From: Vibrio aphrogenes
GTDB lineage: Bacteria > Pseudomonadota > Gammaproteobacteria > Enterobacterales > Vibrionaceae
DNA: 64,000 bases
NCBI RefSeq assembly: GCF_002157735.2
Contig: NZ_AP018689.1
Location: 2,327,619-2,391,618 of the forward strand
Direction: 5' to 3'
The notes below the pieces were generated by a model that had not been told where the DNA came from, made no database searches, and was given only the letters and a program-made list of their open reading frames with translations. Within the stretch, counting starts at the first letter, position 1, and every line of letters begins with the position of its first letter. Shown here piece by piece: positions 1-9,720 of this stretch. Position numbers and translations under genes: made by a program.

Positions 1-387
1 ACTTAATTCGCCTTGGCTTTCAAACCCATTGCGGACATAAAAGCGAATAGCATCTTGCCGCGAGTTACACACTAAGCGCTTGGCCCCTTCCTGCAAACCA
101 TAAGACTCTAGTGCCACTAAAATCAGTGAACCTAAGCCCTTGCCTCGATGATGCGGATGCACCGCCATATAGCGAATTTGGCCCTCATTATTGGGGGTTA
201 AATACATTCGCCCTACTGCCATGATCCGTCCACGACCATCGACAATCATACGGTGAGCACTCATTTCATCGTATTCATCACGCTCAGAGCCAGGTGGAAG
301 GTGAAAAGGCTCGCGCAACATCTGCCAACGAAAATGATAATATTGCTGCAAGTCAGATTCGGTTTTCGGCGTCACTAACTTAAACAT
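1..387 (-). CDS. fabY: FabY/YiiD-type GNAT acyltransferase (3' end outside window)
   Basis: Only the N-terminal 129 codons are present; the ATG is at 387 and the gene runs off the left edge. The translation reads as a GNAT domain. An FRWxMLR segment followed by PxGSERD lies near the N-terminus, and MAVHPHHRGKGLGSL contains the acetyl-CoA pyrophosphate-binding R-G-x-G-x-G loop. These features match E. coli YiiD (FabY), a GNAT plus hotdog-fold protein linked to initiation of fatty acid synthesis. The neighbours dtd and yihY are in the same order as in E. coli, which supports the call. The hotdog half would lie beyond position 1 and cannot be checked. Confidence 0.75.
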   Translation of the reverse strand, partial: MFKLVTPKTESDLQQYYHFRWQMLREPFHLPPGSERDEYDEMSAHRMIVDGRGRIMAVGRMYLTPNNEGQIRYMAVHPHHRGKGLGSLILVALESYGLQEGAKRLVCNSRQDAIRFYVRNGFESQGELS

Positions 388-442
388 GTAAATCCCTTAC
401 TGATTAAATTGAATTACCTCGCTCAACACTAAGCAAAGTTTT

Positions 443-880
443 TTATACTTGCAGCCAAAATGTCACCGGTCCGTCATTGACCAAGGCAACTTTCATGTCT
501 GCAGCAAATCGCCCATTTTCCGTATGAACTTCAGCTTGGCGACAATATTGAGAAAAACATTCATACAACCTTTCAGCTTCACTAGGTTCGGCCCCTTTAG
601 AAAAACTTGGCCGCATCCCTTTTTCCGTATCCGCAGGAAGGGTAAATTGTGAAACTACCAGCACTTGGCCTTCGATTTGCTTCACATTCAAATTCATTTT
701 TCCTTGCTCATCTTCAAAAATACGATAACCAAGTACTCGCTCACTCAGACGTTTGGCTTTCGCTTCATCGTCGCCTTTTTCAACCCCAAGTAAGACCAAT
801 AATCCAGCCCCTATTTCGCCAACAATCTGCCCATCGACTTTTACACTGGCTTCACTGACCCTTTGAATCAAAGCAATCAC
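443..880 (-). CDS. dtd: D-aminoacyl-tRNA deacylase
   Basis: This 145-residue protein has the usual length for Dtd. It is a cytoplasmic, homodimeric enzyme that hydrolyses D-amino acids (and misattached glycine) from tRNA. The two hallmark segments are visible: [17 protein letters not shown] near residue 78, and the C-terminal [11 protein letters not shown] containing the family Gly-Pro motif. Its ATG overlaps the stop of the upstream yihY gene by 4 bases, so the two are translationally coupled. The yihY-dtd-fabY order is the same as in enterobacteria. Confidence 0.96.
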   Translation of the reverse strand: MIALIQRVSEASVKVDGQIVGEIGAGLLVLLGVEKGDDEAKAKRLSERVLGYRIFEDEQGKMNLNVKQIEGQVLVVSQFTLPADTEKGMRPSFSKGAEPSEAERLYECFSQYCRQAEVHTENGRFAADMKVALVNDGPVTFWLQV

Positions 881-1746
881 TCATCATTCCTTTTCTTTTT
901 ATCCAATAAACGTGTTAATGGGTGATAAGGCTGTTCATTATACCAATGCTCTCGTTCACCTAAACTGGCCGTGACTTCCGCTCCAACCAAAACAATGAAC
1001 CAACACAAATACACCCAAACAAATAAAATGGGGATCGCAGCTAAGGCGCCGTAAATCAATTGATAAGAAGGAAATGCGGTAATGTACATCGCAAAACCTT
1101 TCTTAGATAACTCAAATAATAAGCCTGCGACCAACGCTCCTGCACACGCATGACGCAGTTTTACCTTAATATTCGGCACTAGCATGTAGAGGCCAACAAA
1201 GGCAGACATCGACAACAGTACTGGCAGGATTCGATATATCCCGCTGACCACTTCTTTGCTTAAATATTGTTCGGAGGTGATATAGGAGCTTAACGCTAAA
1301 CTGGCCCCCATAAAAATAGGCCCCAAGGTCAATACCATCCAATACATAGAAAAAGAATAAGCACGACGACGTTTACGCTTAACCCGCCAAATAAAGTTTA
1401 AATTTTTGTCGATTGTAGAAATCAGCATCATTGCAGTAACAAATACAAAAGCGCCCCCAATGGCGGTCATACTCGAGGTATTGGCCACAAAGGTGTTCAA
1501 GGCATTTTTGACCGCATCACCGGCCGCTGGCATAAAATTGAGAAACACAAACTCTTGAATTTGTTCCGTAATGCCTTCAAACACTGGAAACTTTGAAAGT
1601 GCAGTCACCAGCACCGTCATCAAAGGCACCAGTGATAACAAAGAAATGTACGCCATATAGCCGGCATTGACTGTCAATCGGTCCAAGATGATCCGATTTT
1701 TTAAATACAGAAAATAATGAATGCATACGCTGAGTTTTTTTTCCAT
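877..1746 (-). CDS. yihY: YihY/virulence factor BrkB family inner membrane protein
   Basis: This is a polytopic inner membrane protein of about 289 residues with several hydrophobic segments and a cytoplasmic, charged C-terminus. It belongs to the family once misnamed ribonuclease BN (rbn); its molecular role is not established. An in-frame ATG at 1755 is possible. However, the AGAGGG ribosome site sits directly against that codon and lies 9 bases before the ATG at 1746, so 1746 is preferred. The gene is coupled to dtd by a 4-base overlap. Confidence 0.9.
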   Translation of the reverse strand: MEKKLSVCIHYFLYLKNRIILDRLTVNAGYMAYISLLSLVPLMTVLVTALSKFPVFEGITEQIQEFVFLNFMPAAGDAVKNALNTFVANTSSMTAIGGAFVFVTAMMLISTIDKNLNFIWRVKRKRRRAYSFSMYWMVLTLGPIFMGASLALSSYITSEQYLSKEVVSGIYRILPVLLSMSAFVGLYMLVPNIKVKLRHACAGALVAGLLFELSKKGFAMYITAFPSYQLIYGALAAIPILFVWVYLCWFIVLVGAEVTASLGEREHWYNEQPYHPLTRLLDKKKRNDE

Positions 1747-1849
1747 AACCACCATCCCTCTACAGATATAGAGTAAGAATCCCTATTGATGTTAGCGCAA
1801 TGAAAAGGGAGAAACGTCGATAGCGCCAACAAGTATCTCTAAATGACTT

Positions 1850-1917
1850 ATACCAATCGTACCAATTATCTGACTCTCTAATTAATCTCAGCGGCGGATA
1901 ACGAGTATGCTTGGTAT
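1850..1917. repeat. 68-bp palindromic MITE-like repeat with ATACCAAT ends
   Basis: The left end ATACCAATCGTAC (1850-1862) is repeated in inverted, imperfect form at the right end as GTATGCTTGGTAT (1905-1917). Inside is the motif CTCAGCGGCGGATAACGAG, which recurs near 17407 and 18345. The rest of the 1747-2075 gap holds the typA terminator and AT-rich sequence with no gene. Related ATACCAAT sequences occur near 18366, 27126 and 63951. No transposase is present, so this looks like a non-autonomous element. Confidence 0.55.
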
Positions 1918-1992
1918 TAAATATTTTGATTTTCTTAATAAATTTTGCTGCGTTATTTATACCATAAACTGTATTGAGTATATAACTTGGAT

Positions 1993-2023
1993 AAAAAAAG
2001 CCGATGCGTTGATAGCATCGGCT
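1993..2023 (-). terminator. Rho-independent terminator of typA
   Basis: On the minus strand, AGCCGATGC and GCATCGGCT form a 9-bp stem around a short loop. It is followed by a run of seven T residues. It lies about 50 bases after the typA stop codon. Confidence 0.88.
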
Positions 2024-2075
2024 CTAATTATGTATAAACGCTTTAATTACTTATAAGCGCTCAAGCTAGCATGGC

Positions 2076-3905
2076 TTACTTAGGAGCACGACCTGCACGT
2101 TTACGGTCATTTTCAGTCAAATAACGCTTACGGATACGGATGCTTTCTGGCGTTACTTCTACTAGTTCATCATCATCGATGAATTCTAAAGCTTGCTCTA
2201 GAGTGAACTTGATAGCAGGAGAAAGCGTTTGAGCTTCATCAGTACCAGAAGCACGAACGTTAGTTAGCTGCTTACCTTTTAGACAGTTAACTGTTAAGTC
2301 GTTGTTACGGTTATGGATACCGATAACTTGACCTTCATAAACTTCATCAGCGTGTTCTGCAAATAAACGGCCACGGTCTTGTAAGTTAAACAAGGCGTAT
2401 GTCAGTGCTTTACCGGTTGCATTAGAGATTAATACACCGTTACTACGTTGACCAATTACGCCACCTTTATGGTTGTCATAACGCTCAAACGTATGGTAAA
2501 GAAGACCAGAACCTGAAGTCAGTGTTAGGAATTCAGTTTGGAAACCAATCAAGCCACGAGAAGGCATGTAGAAGTCCATGCGAACACGGCCTTTACCATC
2601 AGGAGCCATATCAGTTAGCTCACCCTTACGGATACCGATGTTTTCCATGATGCCACCTTGGTGCTCTTCAAGCACATCGATAGTCACTTTTTCAAACGGT
2701 TCCATTAGTTTGCCATCAATTTCTTTCTCGATAACTTCAGGACGTGATACCGCTAGCTCGAAGCCTTCACGACGCATGTTTTCAATCAAGATAGAAAGGT
2801 GAAGTTCACCACGACCTGATACTTTGAATTTATCTGGATCGTCAGTTTGCTCAACGCGTAATGCTACGTTGTGCACTAATTCTTTTTCTAAACGCTCAAG
2901 GATGTTACGTGACGTCACGAACTTACCTTCTTTACCCGCGAACGGAGAAGTGTTTACTTGGAACGTCATTGTCACTGTTGGTTCATCAACAGACAGTGGT
3001 TTCATTGGCTCAACATTGTTCACATCACAGATGGTGTCAGAGATTTTAAGCTCACCAAGACCTGTGATAGCAATGATGTCGCCTGCATTTGCTTGGTCAA
3101 CTTCATGACGCTCAAGACCAAGATAACCCAATACAGTACCAATTTTACCGTTACGTTTTTTACCGTCAGCACCGACAATCGTTACTTGTTGGTTTGGTTT
3201 TACGCTACCACGAGTAACACGGCATACGCCGATAACACCAACATAAGAGTTGTAATCTAGCTGCGATACTTGCATTTGTAGTGCGCCGTCGATATCCACA
3301 TTAGGACACTCAACGTTATCTACGATTGCTTGGAATAGTGCTTCCATGTTTTCAGCCGTTGCGCCTTCTTCTAGTGTTGCCCAACCATTTAATGCTGAAG
3401 CGTAAACCACTTGGAAGTCTAACTGCTCATCAGTAGCGCCTAGGTTATCAAATAAATCAAATACTTGATCCATAACCCAATCAGGACGAGCGCCAGGGCG
3501 GTCAATCTTGTTGATAACAACGATTGGTTTTAAACCGTGAGCAAAGGCTTTTTGCGTTACGAAGCGAGTTTGTGGCATTGGACCATCAACCGCATCAACA
3601 ATAAGAAGAACCGAGTCAACCATCGACATGATACGCTCAACTTCACCACCGAAATCGGCGTGTCCTGGAGTATCTACGATGTTGATGCGGTAATCATTCC
3701 AGTTAATGGCAGTGTTTTTCGCCAGGATGGTGATACCACGTTCTTTTTCAATATCATTTGAATCCATGACGCGCTCTTCAGCTTCACCACGAGATTCAAG
3801 GGTACCCGATTGCTGTAAAAGCTTATCAACCAATGTCGTTTTACCGTGGTCAACGTGCGCGATAATCGCGATATTTCTTAACTTATCAATCTGTGGAGTA
3901 GTCAT
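2076..3905 (-). CDS. typA: Ribosome-associated translational GTPase TypA/BipA
   Basis: This 609-residue protein has the full family length. The N-terminal GTPase motifs are intact: AHVDHGKT (residues 16-23), [12 protein letters not shown] and [11 protein letters not shown]-like domains and the BipA-specific C-terminal domain follow. BipA binds 70S ribosomes and assists 50S assembly, low-temperature growth and stress adaptation. The gene is divergent from glnA, the arrangement also seen in E. coli. Codon use is that of a well-expressed gene. The start ATG is at 3905. Confidence 0.97.
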   Translation of the reverse strand: MTTPQIDKLRNIAIIAHVDHGKTTLVDKLLQQSGTLESRGEAEERVMDSNDIEKERGITILAKNTAINWNDYRINIVDTPGHADFGGEVERIMSMVDSVLLIVDAVDGPMPQTRFVTQKAFAHGLKPIVVINKIDRPGARPDWVMDQVFDLFDNLGATDEQLDFQVVYASALNGWATLEEGATAENMEALFQAIVDNVECPNVDIDGALQMQVSQLDYNSYVGVIGVCRVTRGSVKPNQQVTIVGADGKKRNGKIGTVLGYLGLERHEVDQANAGDIIAITGLGELKISDTICDVNNVEPMKPLSVDEPTVTMTFQVNTSPFAGKEGKFVTSRNILERLEKELVHNVALRVEQTDDPDKFKVSGRGELHLSILIENMRREGFELAVSRPEVIEKEIDGKLMEPFEKVTIDVLEEHQGGIMENIGIRKGELTDMAPDGKGRVRMDFYMPSRGLIGFQTEFLTLTSGSGLLYHTFERYDNHKGGVIGQRSNGVLISNATGKALTYALFNLQDRGRLFAEHADEVYEGQVIGIHNRNNDLTVNCLKGKQLTNVRASGTDEAQTLSPAIKFTLEQALEFIDDDELVEVTPESIRIRKRYLTENDRKRAGRAPK

Positions 3906-4239
3906 GGAATTCGATTCACTTATTAAAGACGCCCAGATACTGGACGAACTTGATTAAAAAAACGGTCGTAAATGTACCAGATTTTGGAAAAAAACCTAGA
4001 AATATGTCACATTAACGGACAAATATTACCCTAGGATGACCTTTTTAGTGTAATTCATAACAAACCTCTACGCGATTTCGTGACCATTAACCACCTCAAA
4101 CCTTGTCATAAAGCCCCAACAAATAGCGAGTATTTCTCCTTCTCTGATCCGCTTTCCCAATCAATCATATTGACAAACTCGGCAATTCTCGGCTGAATAG
4201 GTAGTGTTATTTAACCGTTTGCATCACAATGGAACATTA

Positions 4240-4288
4240 CGCACCAAATTAGTGCAAAGCGATTCCAAAATGGTGCATCCTAATGCAC
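4240..4288 (+). promoter_or_regulatory. NtrC-binding enhancer sites upstream of glnA
   Basis: GCACCAAATTAGTGCA (4240-4255 region) is a near-perfect NtrC dyad. A second site at 4262-4277 has one perfect half, TGGTGCA, and a third TGCA-centred dyad ends near 4288. They lie about 80-125 bases before the predicted sigma-54 start site, the usual enhancer distance. The sites are seen; NtrC occupancy is inferred from the family consensus TGCACC-N5-GGTGCA. Confidence 0.8.
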
Positions 4289-4339
4289 TTAATTGGTCTT
4301 AATAACTTTAAATTATTGTTTTTCAAGGATTTATATTTT

Positions 4340-4355
4340 TGGCACGATTTTAGCT
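4340..4355 (+). promoter_or_regulatory. Sigma-54 promoter of glnA
   Basis: TGGCACGATTTTAGCT carries the invariant GG (4341-4342) and GC (4353-4354) separated by exactly 10 bases, as required for RpoN (-24/-12). Transcription would start near 4366 and leave a leader of about 100 bases. An upstream TTGACA near 4170 may belong to a sigma-70 promoter, as in the dual-promoter glnA of E. coli, but its -10 is weak. Confidence 0.82.
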
Positions 4356-4468
4356 TTAGTTTTAATAACGTTGATTTTTATTTTTAATCGAAGTTGCTTA
4401 AAGCTAGATTCCTTTTGAAATCGCTTTGATCACTCAAACCATATTGTTAACACCGGAGGTTATCCAAG

Positions 4469-5878
4469 ATGTCAGTAGAAAATGTTCTCTCTCTGATCGC
4501 AGAAAACGAAGTTAAATTTGTTGATTTACGCTTTACCGATACCAAAGGTAAAGAACAACATATCTCAATCCCTGCTCACCAAGTCGATGCTGACTTCTTT
4601 GAAGACGGTAAAATGTTCGATGGTTCTTCTGTTGCAGGCTGGAAAGGCATTAACGAATCCGACATGGTGATGATGCCTGATGCGGCCAGCGCCGTACTAG
4701 ACCCATTCACCGAAGATGCCACACTTAACATCCGTTGTGACATCCTAGAGCCAGCAACTATGCAAGGTTATGACCGTGACCCTCGCTCTATTGCAAAACG
4801 CGCAGAAGATTACATGCGTTCTACTGGTATTGCCGATACGGTTCTTGTCGGTCCTGAACCAGAATTCTTCCTATTTGATGACATCAAATACGGTAATGAC
4901 ATTTCTGGCTCTTTCTTCAAAATCGATGACATAGAAGCAGCTTGGAACACAGGCACATCATACGAAGAAGGTAACAAAGGTCACCGTCCTGGCGTGAAAG
5001 GCGGCTACTTCCCAGTGGCTCCGGTTGACTCATCACAAGACATTCGCTCTGCAATGTGTTTAATCATGGAAGAAATGGGCTTAGTCGTTGAAGCGCATCA
5101 CCACGAAGTAGCAACTGCAGGTCAAAACGAAATCGCGACTCGCTTTAACACGCTAACTGAAAAAGCTGATGAGATTCAAATCTACAAGTATGTGGTTCAT
5201 AACGTAGCTCACGCTTATGGCAAAACCGCGACCTTCATGCCGAAACCATTAGTTGGCGACAACGGTTCTGGTATGCACGTTCACCAATCTCTATCGAAAG
5301 ATGGCGTAAACCTATTTGCGGGTGACAAGTACGGCGGCCTTTCTGAAATGGCACTGTACTACATCGGTGGTATCATCAAGCATGCGCGTGCTATCAACGC
5401 CTTTGCTAACCCATCGACTAACTCGTACAAGCGTCTCGTTCCTGGATTCGAAGCTCCTGTTATGCTGGCATACTCTGCACGTAACCGTTCTGCTTCTATC
5501 CGTATCCCAGTAGTACCAAGCCCGAAAGCGCGCCGTATTGAAGCCCGCTTCCCAGATCCAGCTGCAAACCCATACTTAGCGTTTGCCGCACTTCTCATGG
5601 CTGGTCTTGACGGTATTAAGAACAAGATCCACCCTGGCGATGCGATGGATAAAGACTTGTATGACCTTCCTGCAGAAGAAGCGGCTGAGATTCCAAAAGT
5701 AGCAGAATCTCTAGAAATCGCTCTGAAAGCACTAGACGAAGATCGTGAGTTCTTAACATCTGGCGGTGTATTCTCTGATGACTTCATCGACTCATACATT
5801 GCACTTAAATCGAAAGATGTTGAGCGTGTTAACATGGCCACTCACCCATTAGAATTTGAATTGTACTACTCAGTCTAA
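4469..5878 (+). CDS. glnA: Glutamine synthetase type I (GSI-beta)
   Basis: This 469-residue enzyme makes glutamine from glutamate, ammonia and ATP as a cytoplasmic dodecamer. It has the GSI length, the MFDGSS segment near the N-terminus, and [11 protein letters not shown] and NRSASIRIP in the catalytic barrel. The adenylylation loop KDLYDLP carries Tyr398, so activity is probably controlled by GlnE. The GGAGG ribosome site is 9-13 bases before the ATG. Sigma-54 and NtrC sites upstream and the downstream glnLG genes indicate nitrogen control. Confidence 0.98.
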   Translation: MSVENVLSLIAENEVKFVDLRFTDTKGKEQHISIPAHQVDADFFEDGKMFDGSSVAGWKGINESDMVMMPDAASAVLDPFTEDATLNIRCDILEPATMQGYDRDPRSIAKRAEDYMRSTGIADTVLVGPEPEFFLFDDIKYGNDISGSFFKIDDIEAAWNTGTSYEEGNKGHRPGVKGGYFPVAPVDSSQDIRSAMCLIMEEMGLVVEAHHHEVATAGQNEIATRFNTLTEKADEIQIYKYVVHNVAHAYGKTATFMPKPLVGDNGSGMHVHQSLSKDGVNLFAGDKYGGLSEMALYYIGGIIKHARAINAFANPSTNSYKRLVPGFEAPVMLAYSARNRSASIRIPVVPSPKARRIEARFPDPAANPYLAFAALLMAGLDGIKNKIHPGDAMDKDLYDLPAEEAAEIPKVAESLEIALKALDEDREFLTSGGVFSDDFIDSYIALKSKDVERVNMATHPLEFELYYSV

Positions 5879-5954
5879 TTCAAACTCTCTAATTGAAACT
5901 ATGATGACTGGATTCAGAATTTTTCTGTAACAGTGTAAATCATAAGAAAATTTT

Positions 5955-5984
5955 AGGCTCGCCTCTCAGGTGAGCCTTTTTTTG
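5955..5984 (+). terminator. Rho-independent terminator of glnA
   Basis: AGGCTCGCC and GGTGAGCCT pair (with one G-T pair) around a short loop and are followed by a run of T. The structure lies about 75 bases after the glnA stop. It separates glnA from the downstream DUF4124 and glnLG genes. Confidence 0.9.
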
Positions 5985-6066
5985 ATTGTTGTTACGCCAT
6001 CCTCAACTAATCTAATACCACTTATCTGGCGACAAATACATCACGCTTTATGGAATGGTATACAAC

Positions 6067-6699
6067 ATGAAATGGCTGCATCTCTCAATCTTATGGCTTA
6101 CCTTGACCTTTGGACCCACAGCATTCGCCACCTCAATTTATAAATGGACGGACCCAAATGGTGTCGTGCATTTTAGTGATACGCCACCACCAGAAAATGC
6201 CCGCCACAGCGAAGAGTTATCGCTACCTAACCTTCAATCTGCCGCCCCTCAACCTCAATATGGCGCTCCATCACCAGACCAAGCTCAACGGTCAGCGACA
6301 GCAACCGCAACCGCAACCGCAACCGCAACCGCAAATGAAACGCGACCTGCCGCTTTCACTCAACCTGCAACAGAAACGCTGCCCTCAAATGCTCTACCTG
6401 TTCACTCACAACCAGTCACCATTCATATTGATAATCTACAAAATGATCAAACGATTCGCAGTAATCGAGGCTTCATTACCGTGCAAGCGACACTTAATCG
6501 AAAACTCCAAATCGGAGAATCATTACAATTGCTCATGGATGCGCAACCTTATGGTGCACCACAAACTCAATCATTGTGGGAATTGACCAATATCGACCGA
6601 GGCACACACACTTTTTCGATCAACCTCGTCGAAAACGGCAAGGTTATTGCATCATCTAAAACAATCACAGTGCACCTGCATAGAACCACAGTAAAGTAG
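6067..6699 (+). CDS. DUF4124 domain-containing exported protein
   Basis: This protein of about 210 residues has a clear signal peptide (MKWLHLSILWLTLTFGPTAFA) and then the DUF4124 signature IYKWTDPNGVVHFSDTPP. A low-complexity Ala/Thr-rich linker and a C-terminal beta-rich region of about 90 residues follow. The function is unknown. DUF4124 proteins are often found beside glnA/ntrBC in vibrios and related bacteria. The ATG at 6067 is preferred over 6055 because it starts the signal peptide. The linker is encoded by five tandem GCAACC hexamers (6301-6330), which could vary in number without shifting frame. Confidence 0.85.
   Translation: MKWLHLSILWLTLTFGPTAFATSIYKWTDPNGVVHFSDTPPPENARHSEELSLPNLQSAAPQPQYGAPSPDQAQRSATATATATATATANETRPAAFTQPATETLPSNALPVHSQPVTIHIDNLQNDQTIRSNRGFITVQATLNRKLQIGESLQLLMDAQPYGAPQTQSLWELTNIDRGTHTFSINLVENGKVIASSKTITVHLHRTTVK
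6301..6334 (+). repeat. Hexanucleotide tandem repeat (GCAACC)5 inside the DUF4124 gene
   Basis: There are five perfect copies of GCAACC plus a partial copy, encoding an Ala-Thr dipeptide run. The unit is a multiple of three, so slippage would change linker length but not reading frame. Confidence 0.85.
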
Positions 6700-6835
6700 T
6701 TGCATGATGAAGTATTTAGTCAGCAAATAGACGGTAATAATCGCAAAATAGCCACCATAGGCTTATTTTCGAGCCAGTAACCAGCCTATTTTATTTGTGT
6801 TGAATTTTATCATGCCCCATACTGAAACTTTCAGG

Positions 6836-6852
6836 TGCACTATATTGGTGCA
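6836..6852 (+). promoter_or_regulatory. NtrC-binding site at the glnL start region
   Basis: TGCACTATATTGGTGCA is a strong match to the NtrC dyad. It sits immediately before glnL with no sigma-54 promoter nearby. A comparable site over the E. coli glnL promoter mediates repression by NtrC, so repression of glnLG is inferred here. The site also shows that the upstream in-frame GTG at 6835 is not a sensible translation start. Confidence 0.75.
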
Positions 6853-6870
6853 TTAAAAATGGACTTTAGC

Positions 6871-7959
6871 ATGATGCCAAACAGCAACCTTAACAATAAT
6901 GACCTATCCACCACGATTTTAAGTAATATGGTGACGGCAACATTGTTATTAGATGACAAGTTAACCATTCACTATGCAAACCCAGCGGCAGAACAATTAT
7001 TTTCGCAAAGTGCTAAACGGTTAATTAAAACCCCATTGTCTCAACTGATCCAGCATGCTTCTATGGATTTAGCCCTATTTACACAACCCCTACAAAGTGG
7101 CCAAAGTATTACCGACAGTGACGTGACCTTTGTGATTAATGGTAAGCCCATGCTATTAGAAGTCACCGCCAGCCCACTCTCGATTAAATCCACAAAACCT
7201 TCGCAATTAATGCTGTTGGTGGAAGTGCGTAAAATTGATTATCAACGGCGATTAAGCCAAGAATTAAACCAACATGCACAGCAACAAGCAGCTAAATTGC
7301 TGGTGCGAGGATTAGCTCACGAAATCAAAAACCCTTTAGGTGGCTTACGGGGAGCGGCGCAATTATTAGGTCGCATGCTGCCCGATCCCAACCTCAATGA
7401 ATACACACAAATTATTATTGAACAAGCCGATAGACTACGAGCGTTAGTCGATCGCCTGCTCGGCCCGCAAAAGCCAGGCAAGAAATCTCCAGTGAACTTA
7501 CATGAAGTATTGGAAAAAGCCCGTCAGTTAGTGGAACTTGAATTTGGTAATCAAGTACTCATTGAGCGAGATTACGACCCTAGCATGCCGCATATCGTGA
7601 TGGATGCGGATCAAGTCGAACAAGCATTTTTAAATATCACCAGCAATGCGGCCCAAATTCTCGCCACGCAACCTGATGGCAAAATCACCATTAAAACGCG
7701 AACCGTTTATCAGGCCAATATTCATGGTCATCGACATAAACTGGTTGCTCGCATTGAGATCATGGATAACGGCCCAGGTATTCCTAGTGAATTACAAGAT
7801 ACCCTTTTCTACCCTATGGTCAGTGGTCGGGAAGGCGGTACTGGGCTAGGTTTATCCATTTCACAAAATATTATTGACCAACACAACGGCAAAATTGACG
7901 TTGAAAGTTGGCCTGGACACACGGTATTCACGATTTATTTACCGATTCAAACAGCCTAG
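6871..7959 (+). CDS. glnL: Nitrogen regulation sensor histidine kinase NtrB (NRII)
   Basis: This cytoplasmic two-component kinase phosphorylates or dephosphorylates NtrC according to PII signalling. An N-terminal PAS domain (TTILSNMVTATLLLDD onward) is followed by the H-box LAHEIKNPLGGLRGAAQLL (phospho-His near residue 150) and the ATPase motifs MDNGPGIP and GGTGLGLSI. ATGs at 6859, 6871 and 6874 are all possible. The GGA seven bases before 6871 favours that codon, giving 362 residues. It is followed by glnG after 62 bases. Confidence 0.95.
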   Translation: MMPNSNLNNNDLSTTILSNMVTATLLLDDKLTIHYANPAAEQLFSQSAKRLIKTPLSQLIQHASMDLALFTQPLQSGQSITDSDVTFVINGKPMLLEVTASPLSIKSTKPSQLMLLVEVRKIDYQRRLSQELNQHAQQQAAKLLVRGLAHEIKNPLGGLRGAAQLLGRMLPDPNLNEYTQIIIEQADRLRALVDRLLGPQKPGKKSPVNLHEVLEKARQLVELEFGNQVLIERDYDPSMPHIVMDADQVEQAFLNITSNAAQILATQPDGKITIKTRTVYQANIHGHRHKLVARIEIMDNGPGIPSELQDTLFYPMVSGREGGTGLGLSISQNIIDQHNGKIDVESWPGHTVFTIYLPIQTA

Positions 7960-8021
7960 AGGCTCTCGGAGTATGTCCTTATGTTATTTAATTTTATTCT
8001 ACTTGCGCAAGGAATCAGGAT

Positions 8022-9434
8022 ATGAGTAAAGGATTTGTATGGGTCGTTGATGACGACAGCTCAATCCGTTGGGTATTAGAAAAAACCTTATCATCGGCTC
8101 ACATACAGTGTGAAACATTTACCGATGCAGAAAGCGTGCTCTTAGCCTTAGAAAGAGAAACGCCTGATGTGTTAATTTCTGACATTCGGATGTCGGGCAT
8201 GGATGGCTTAACCTTATTAAAACAGGTACAAACTAGCCATCCTGATTTACCCGTTATCATCATGACTGCACACTCAGATCTCGATGCAGCCGTTAACGCT
8301 TATCAAACAGGGGCCTTTGAATATTTACCTAAGCCTTTTGATATTGATGAAACACTGACCTTAGTGGAACGCGCAATCACTCATAGCCATGAGCAAAAAC
8401 AAACCGCCAATCCAGAAGAAAGCATCAAAACAGTCACCCCAGAAATACTTGGCGAAGCCCCGGCGATGCAAGAAGTATTTCGAGCTATTGGCCGCTTATC
8501 TCGCTCCTCCATTTCAGTACTGATTAATGGTGAATCAGGAACGGGTAAAGAGTTAGTAGCGCACGCCTTACACCGTCATAGCCCACGCTCAAAAAATCCT
8601 TTTATTGCTTTGAATATGGCAGCGATTCCCAAAGATCTGATTGAATCGGAATTATTTGGCCATGAAAAAGGCGCATTTACAGGAGCCAACAGCGTACGAC
8701 AAGGCCGCTTCGAACAAGCCAATGGCGGTACTTTATTCTTAGATGAAATTGGCGACATGCCTTTAGATATTCAAACTCGTTTATTAAGGGTGTTGGCCGA
8801 TGGGCAGTTTTATCGTGTTGGTGGCCACGCTCCGGTAAGTGTGGATGTACGCATTATTGCCGCGACCCACCAAGACTTAGAAAAATTGGTAAATAAAGGC
8901 GATTTTCGCGAAGATTTATTCCACCGTCTGAATGTGATTCGCGTCCATATCCCCGCCCTGAGAGAGCGCCGTCAGGATATTGAAAAACTAGCGACTCATT
9001 TTCTCGCCCGGGCGGCTGACGAATTGGGAGTGGATGTAAAAACCCTACACCCGACAACCATTGAAACACTAAATCGCCTCCCTTGGCCGGGCAATGTCCG
9101 TCAACTGGAAAACATTTGTCGTTGGCTCACCGTCATGGCCAGTGGTAGCGAAGTGCTGCCCAATGATTTACCGACAGAGTTAACCCAAGAAAAACGCAAC
9201 AAACCCACAGACGGCCCTGGGGGTTCGTGGCAACAACAATTAGAAAGCTGGGCACAAGCCGCCTTAGCCTCTGGCGAGTCAGAGCTCCTCAATATTGCAC
9301 AGCCGGAATTTGAACGGACCCTATTGCAAACGGCATTGGCACACACCAACGGCCATAAACAAGATGCAGCAAAACTTTTAGGTTGGGGGCGAAATACCTT
9401 AACCCGTAAACTGAAAGAGTTAAATATCGAGTAA
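8022..9434 (+). CDS. glnG: Nitrogen regulation response regulator NtrC (NRI), sigma-54 activator
   Basis: This 470-residue protein has an N-terminal receiver with Asp54 in LISDIRMSG. The AAA+ domain has the Walker A GESGTGKE (about residue 169) and the sigma-54-contacting GAFTGA loop (about 216). A Fis-type helix-turn-helix is at the C-terminus (KQDAAKLLGWGRNTLTRKLKEL). Phosphorylated NtrC binds enhancer sites such as those before glnA and drives open complex formation. A good AGGA ribosome site precedes the ATG. It is co-directional with glnL and probably in one operon. Confidence 0.97.
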   Translation: MSKGFVWVVDDDSSIRWVLEKTLSSAHIQCETFTDAESVLLALERETPDVLISDIRMSGMDGLTLLKQVQTSHPDLPVIIMTAHSDLDAAVNAYQTGAFEYLPKPFDIDETLTLVERAITHSHEQKQTANPEESIKTVTPEILGEAPAMQEVFRAIGRLSRSSISVLINGESGTGKELVAHALHRHSPRSKNPFIALNMAAIPKDLIESELFGHEKGAFTGANSVRQGRFEQANGGTLFLDEIGDMPLDIQTRLLRVLADGQFYRVGGHAPVSVDVRIIAATHQDLEKLVNKGDFREDLFHRLNVIRVHIPALRERRQDIEKLATHFLARAADELGVDVKTLHPTTIETLNRLPWPGNVRQLENICRWLTVMASGSEVLPNDLPTELTQEKRNKPTDGPGGSWQQQLESWAQAALASGESELLNIAQPEFERTLLQTALAHTNGHKQDAAKLLGWGRNTLTRKLKELNIE

Positions 9435-9487
9435 AGTAAGCCTCTCATAACCTTATTAAAAAGAATATTTAGACCGCCAACATGCAT

Positions 9488-9516
9488 AAGGTGAATATTT
9501 AAACCATTCACCTTTT
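9488..9516 (+). terminator. Rho-independent terminator of glnG
   Basis: AAGGTGAAT and ATTCACCTT form a stem around a nine-base loop, followed by TTTCC. It lies about 55 bases after the glnG stop. The T-run is short, so termination may be moderate. The rest of the gap to 9711 is AT-rich with nothing else recognisable. Confidence 0.7.
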
Positions 9517-9720
9517 CCTATAATTAACAAACATATCTACAAAATAGGACATAAAAAATAAAAAAGATAACCTTTTAAATATAAAAAACCCTGACAAGAT
9601 CTCATTACTTCATGAATAAAAATAAAAACGCTATTAAAGAGCGCATATTTCTTTATTTTTATTATTAGCTTAGATTCTTTTCCACTATAATTAACATTAT
9701 TTTTAATACTGTTGATTAAA

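Noticed and set aside
877..1746. Ribonuclease BN (rbn) as the name of the YihY protein
   Set aside because: The RNase BN assignment for this membrane protein family was erroneous; true RNase BN is the RNase Z-type enzyme.
6835..6870. GTG start for glnL adding 12 residues
   Set aside because: The codon is part of the NtrC-binding dyad and the extra residues are not family-like.
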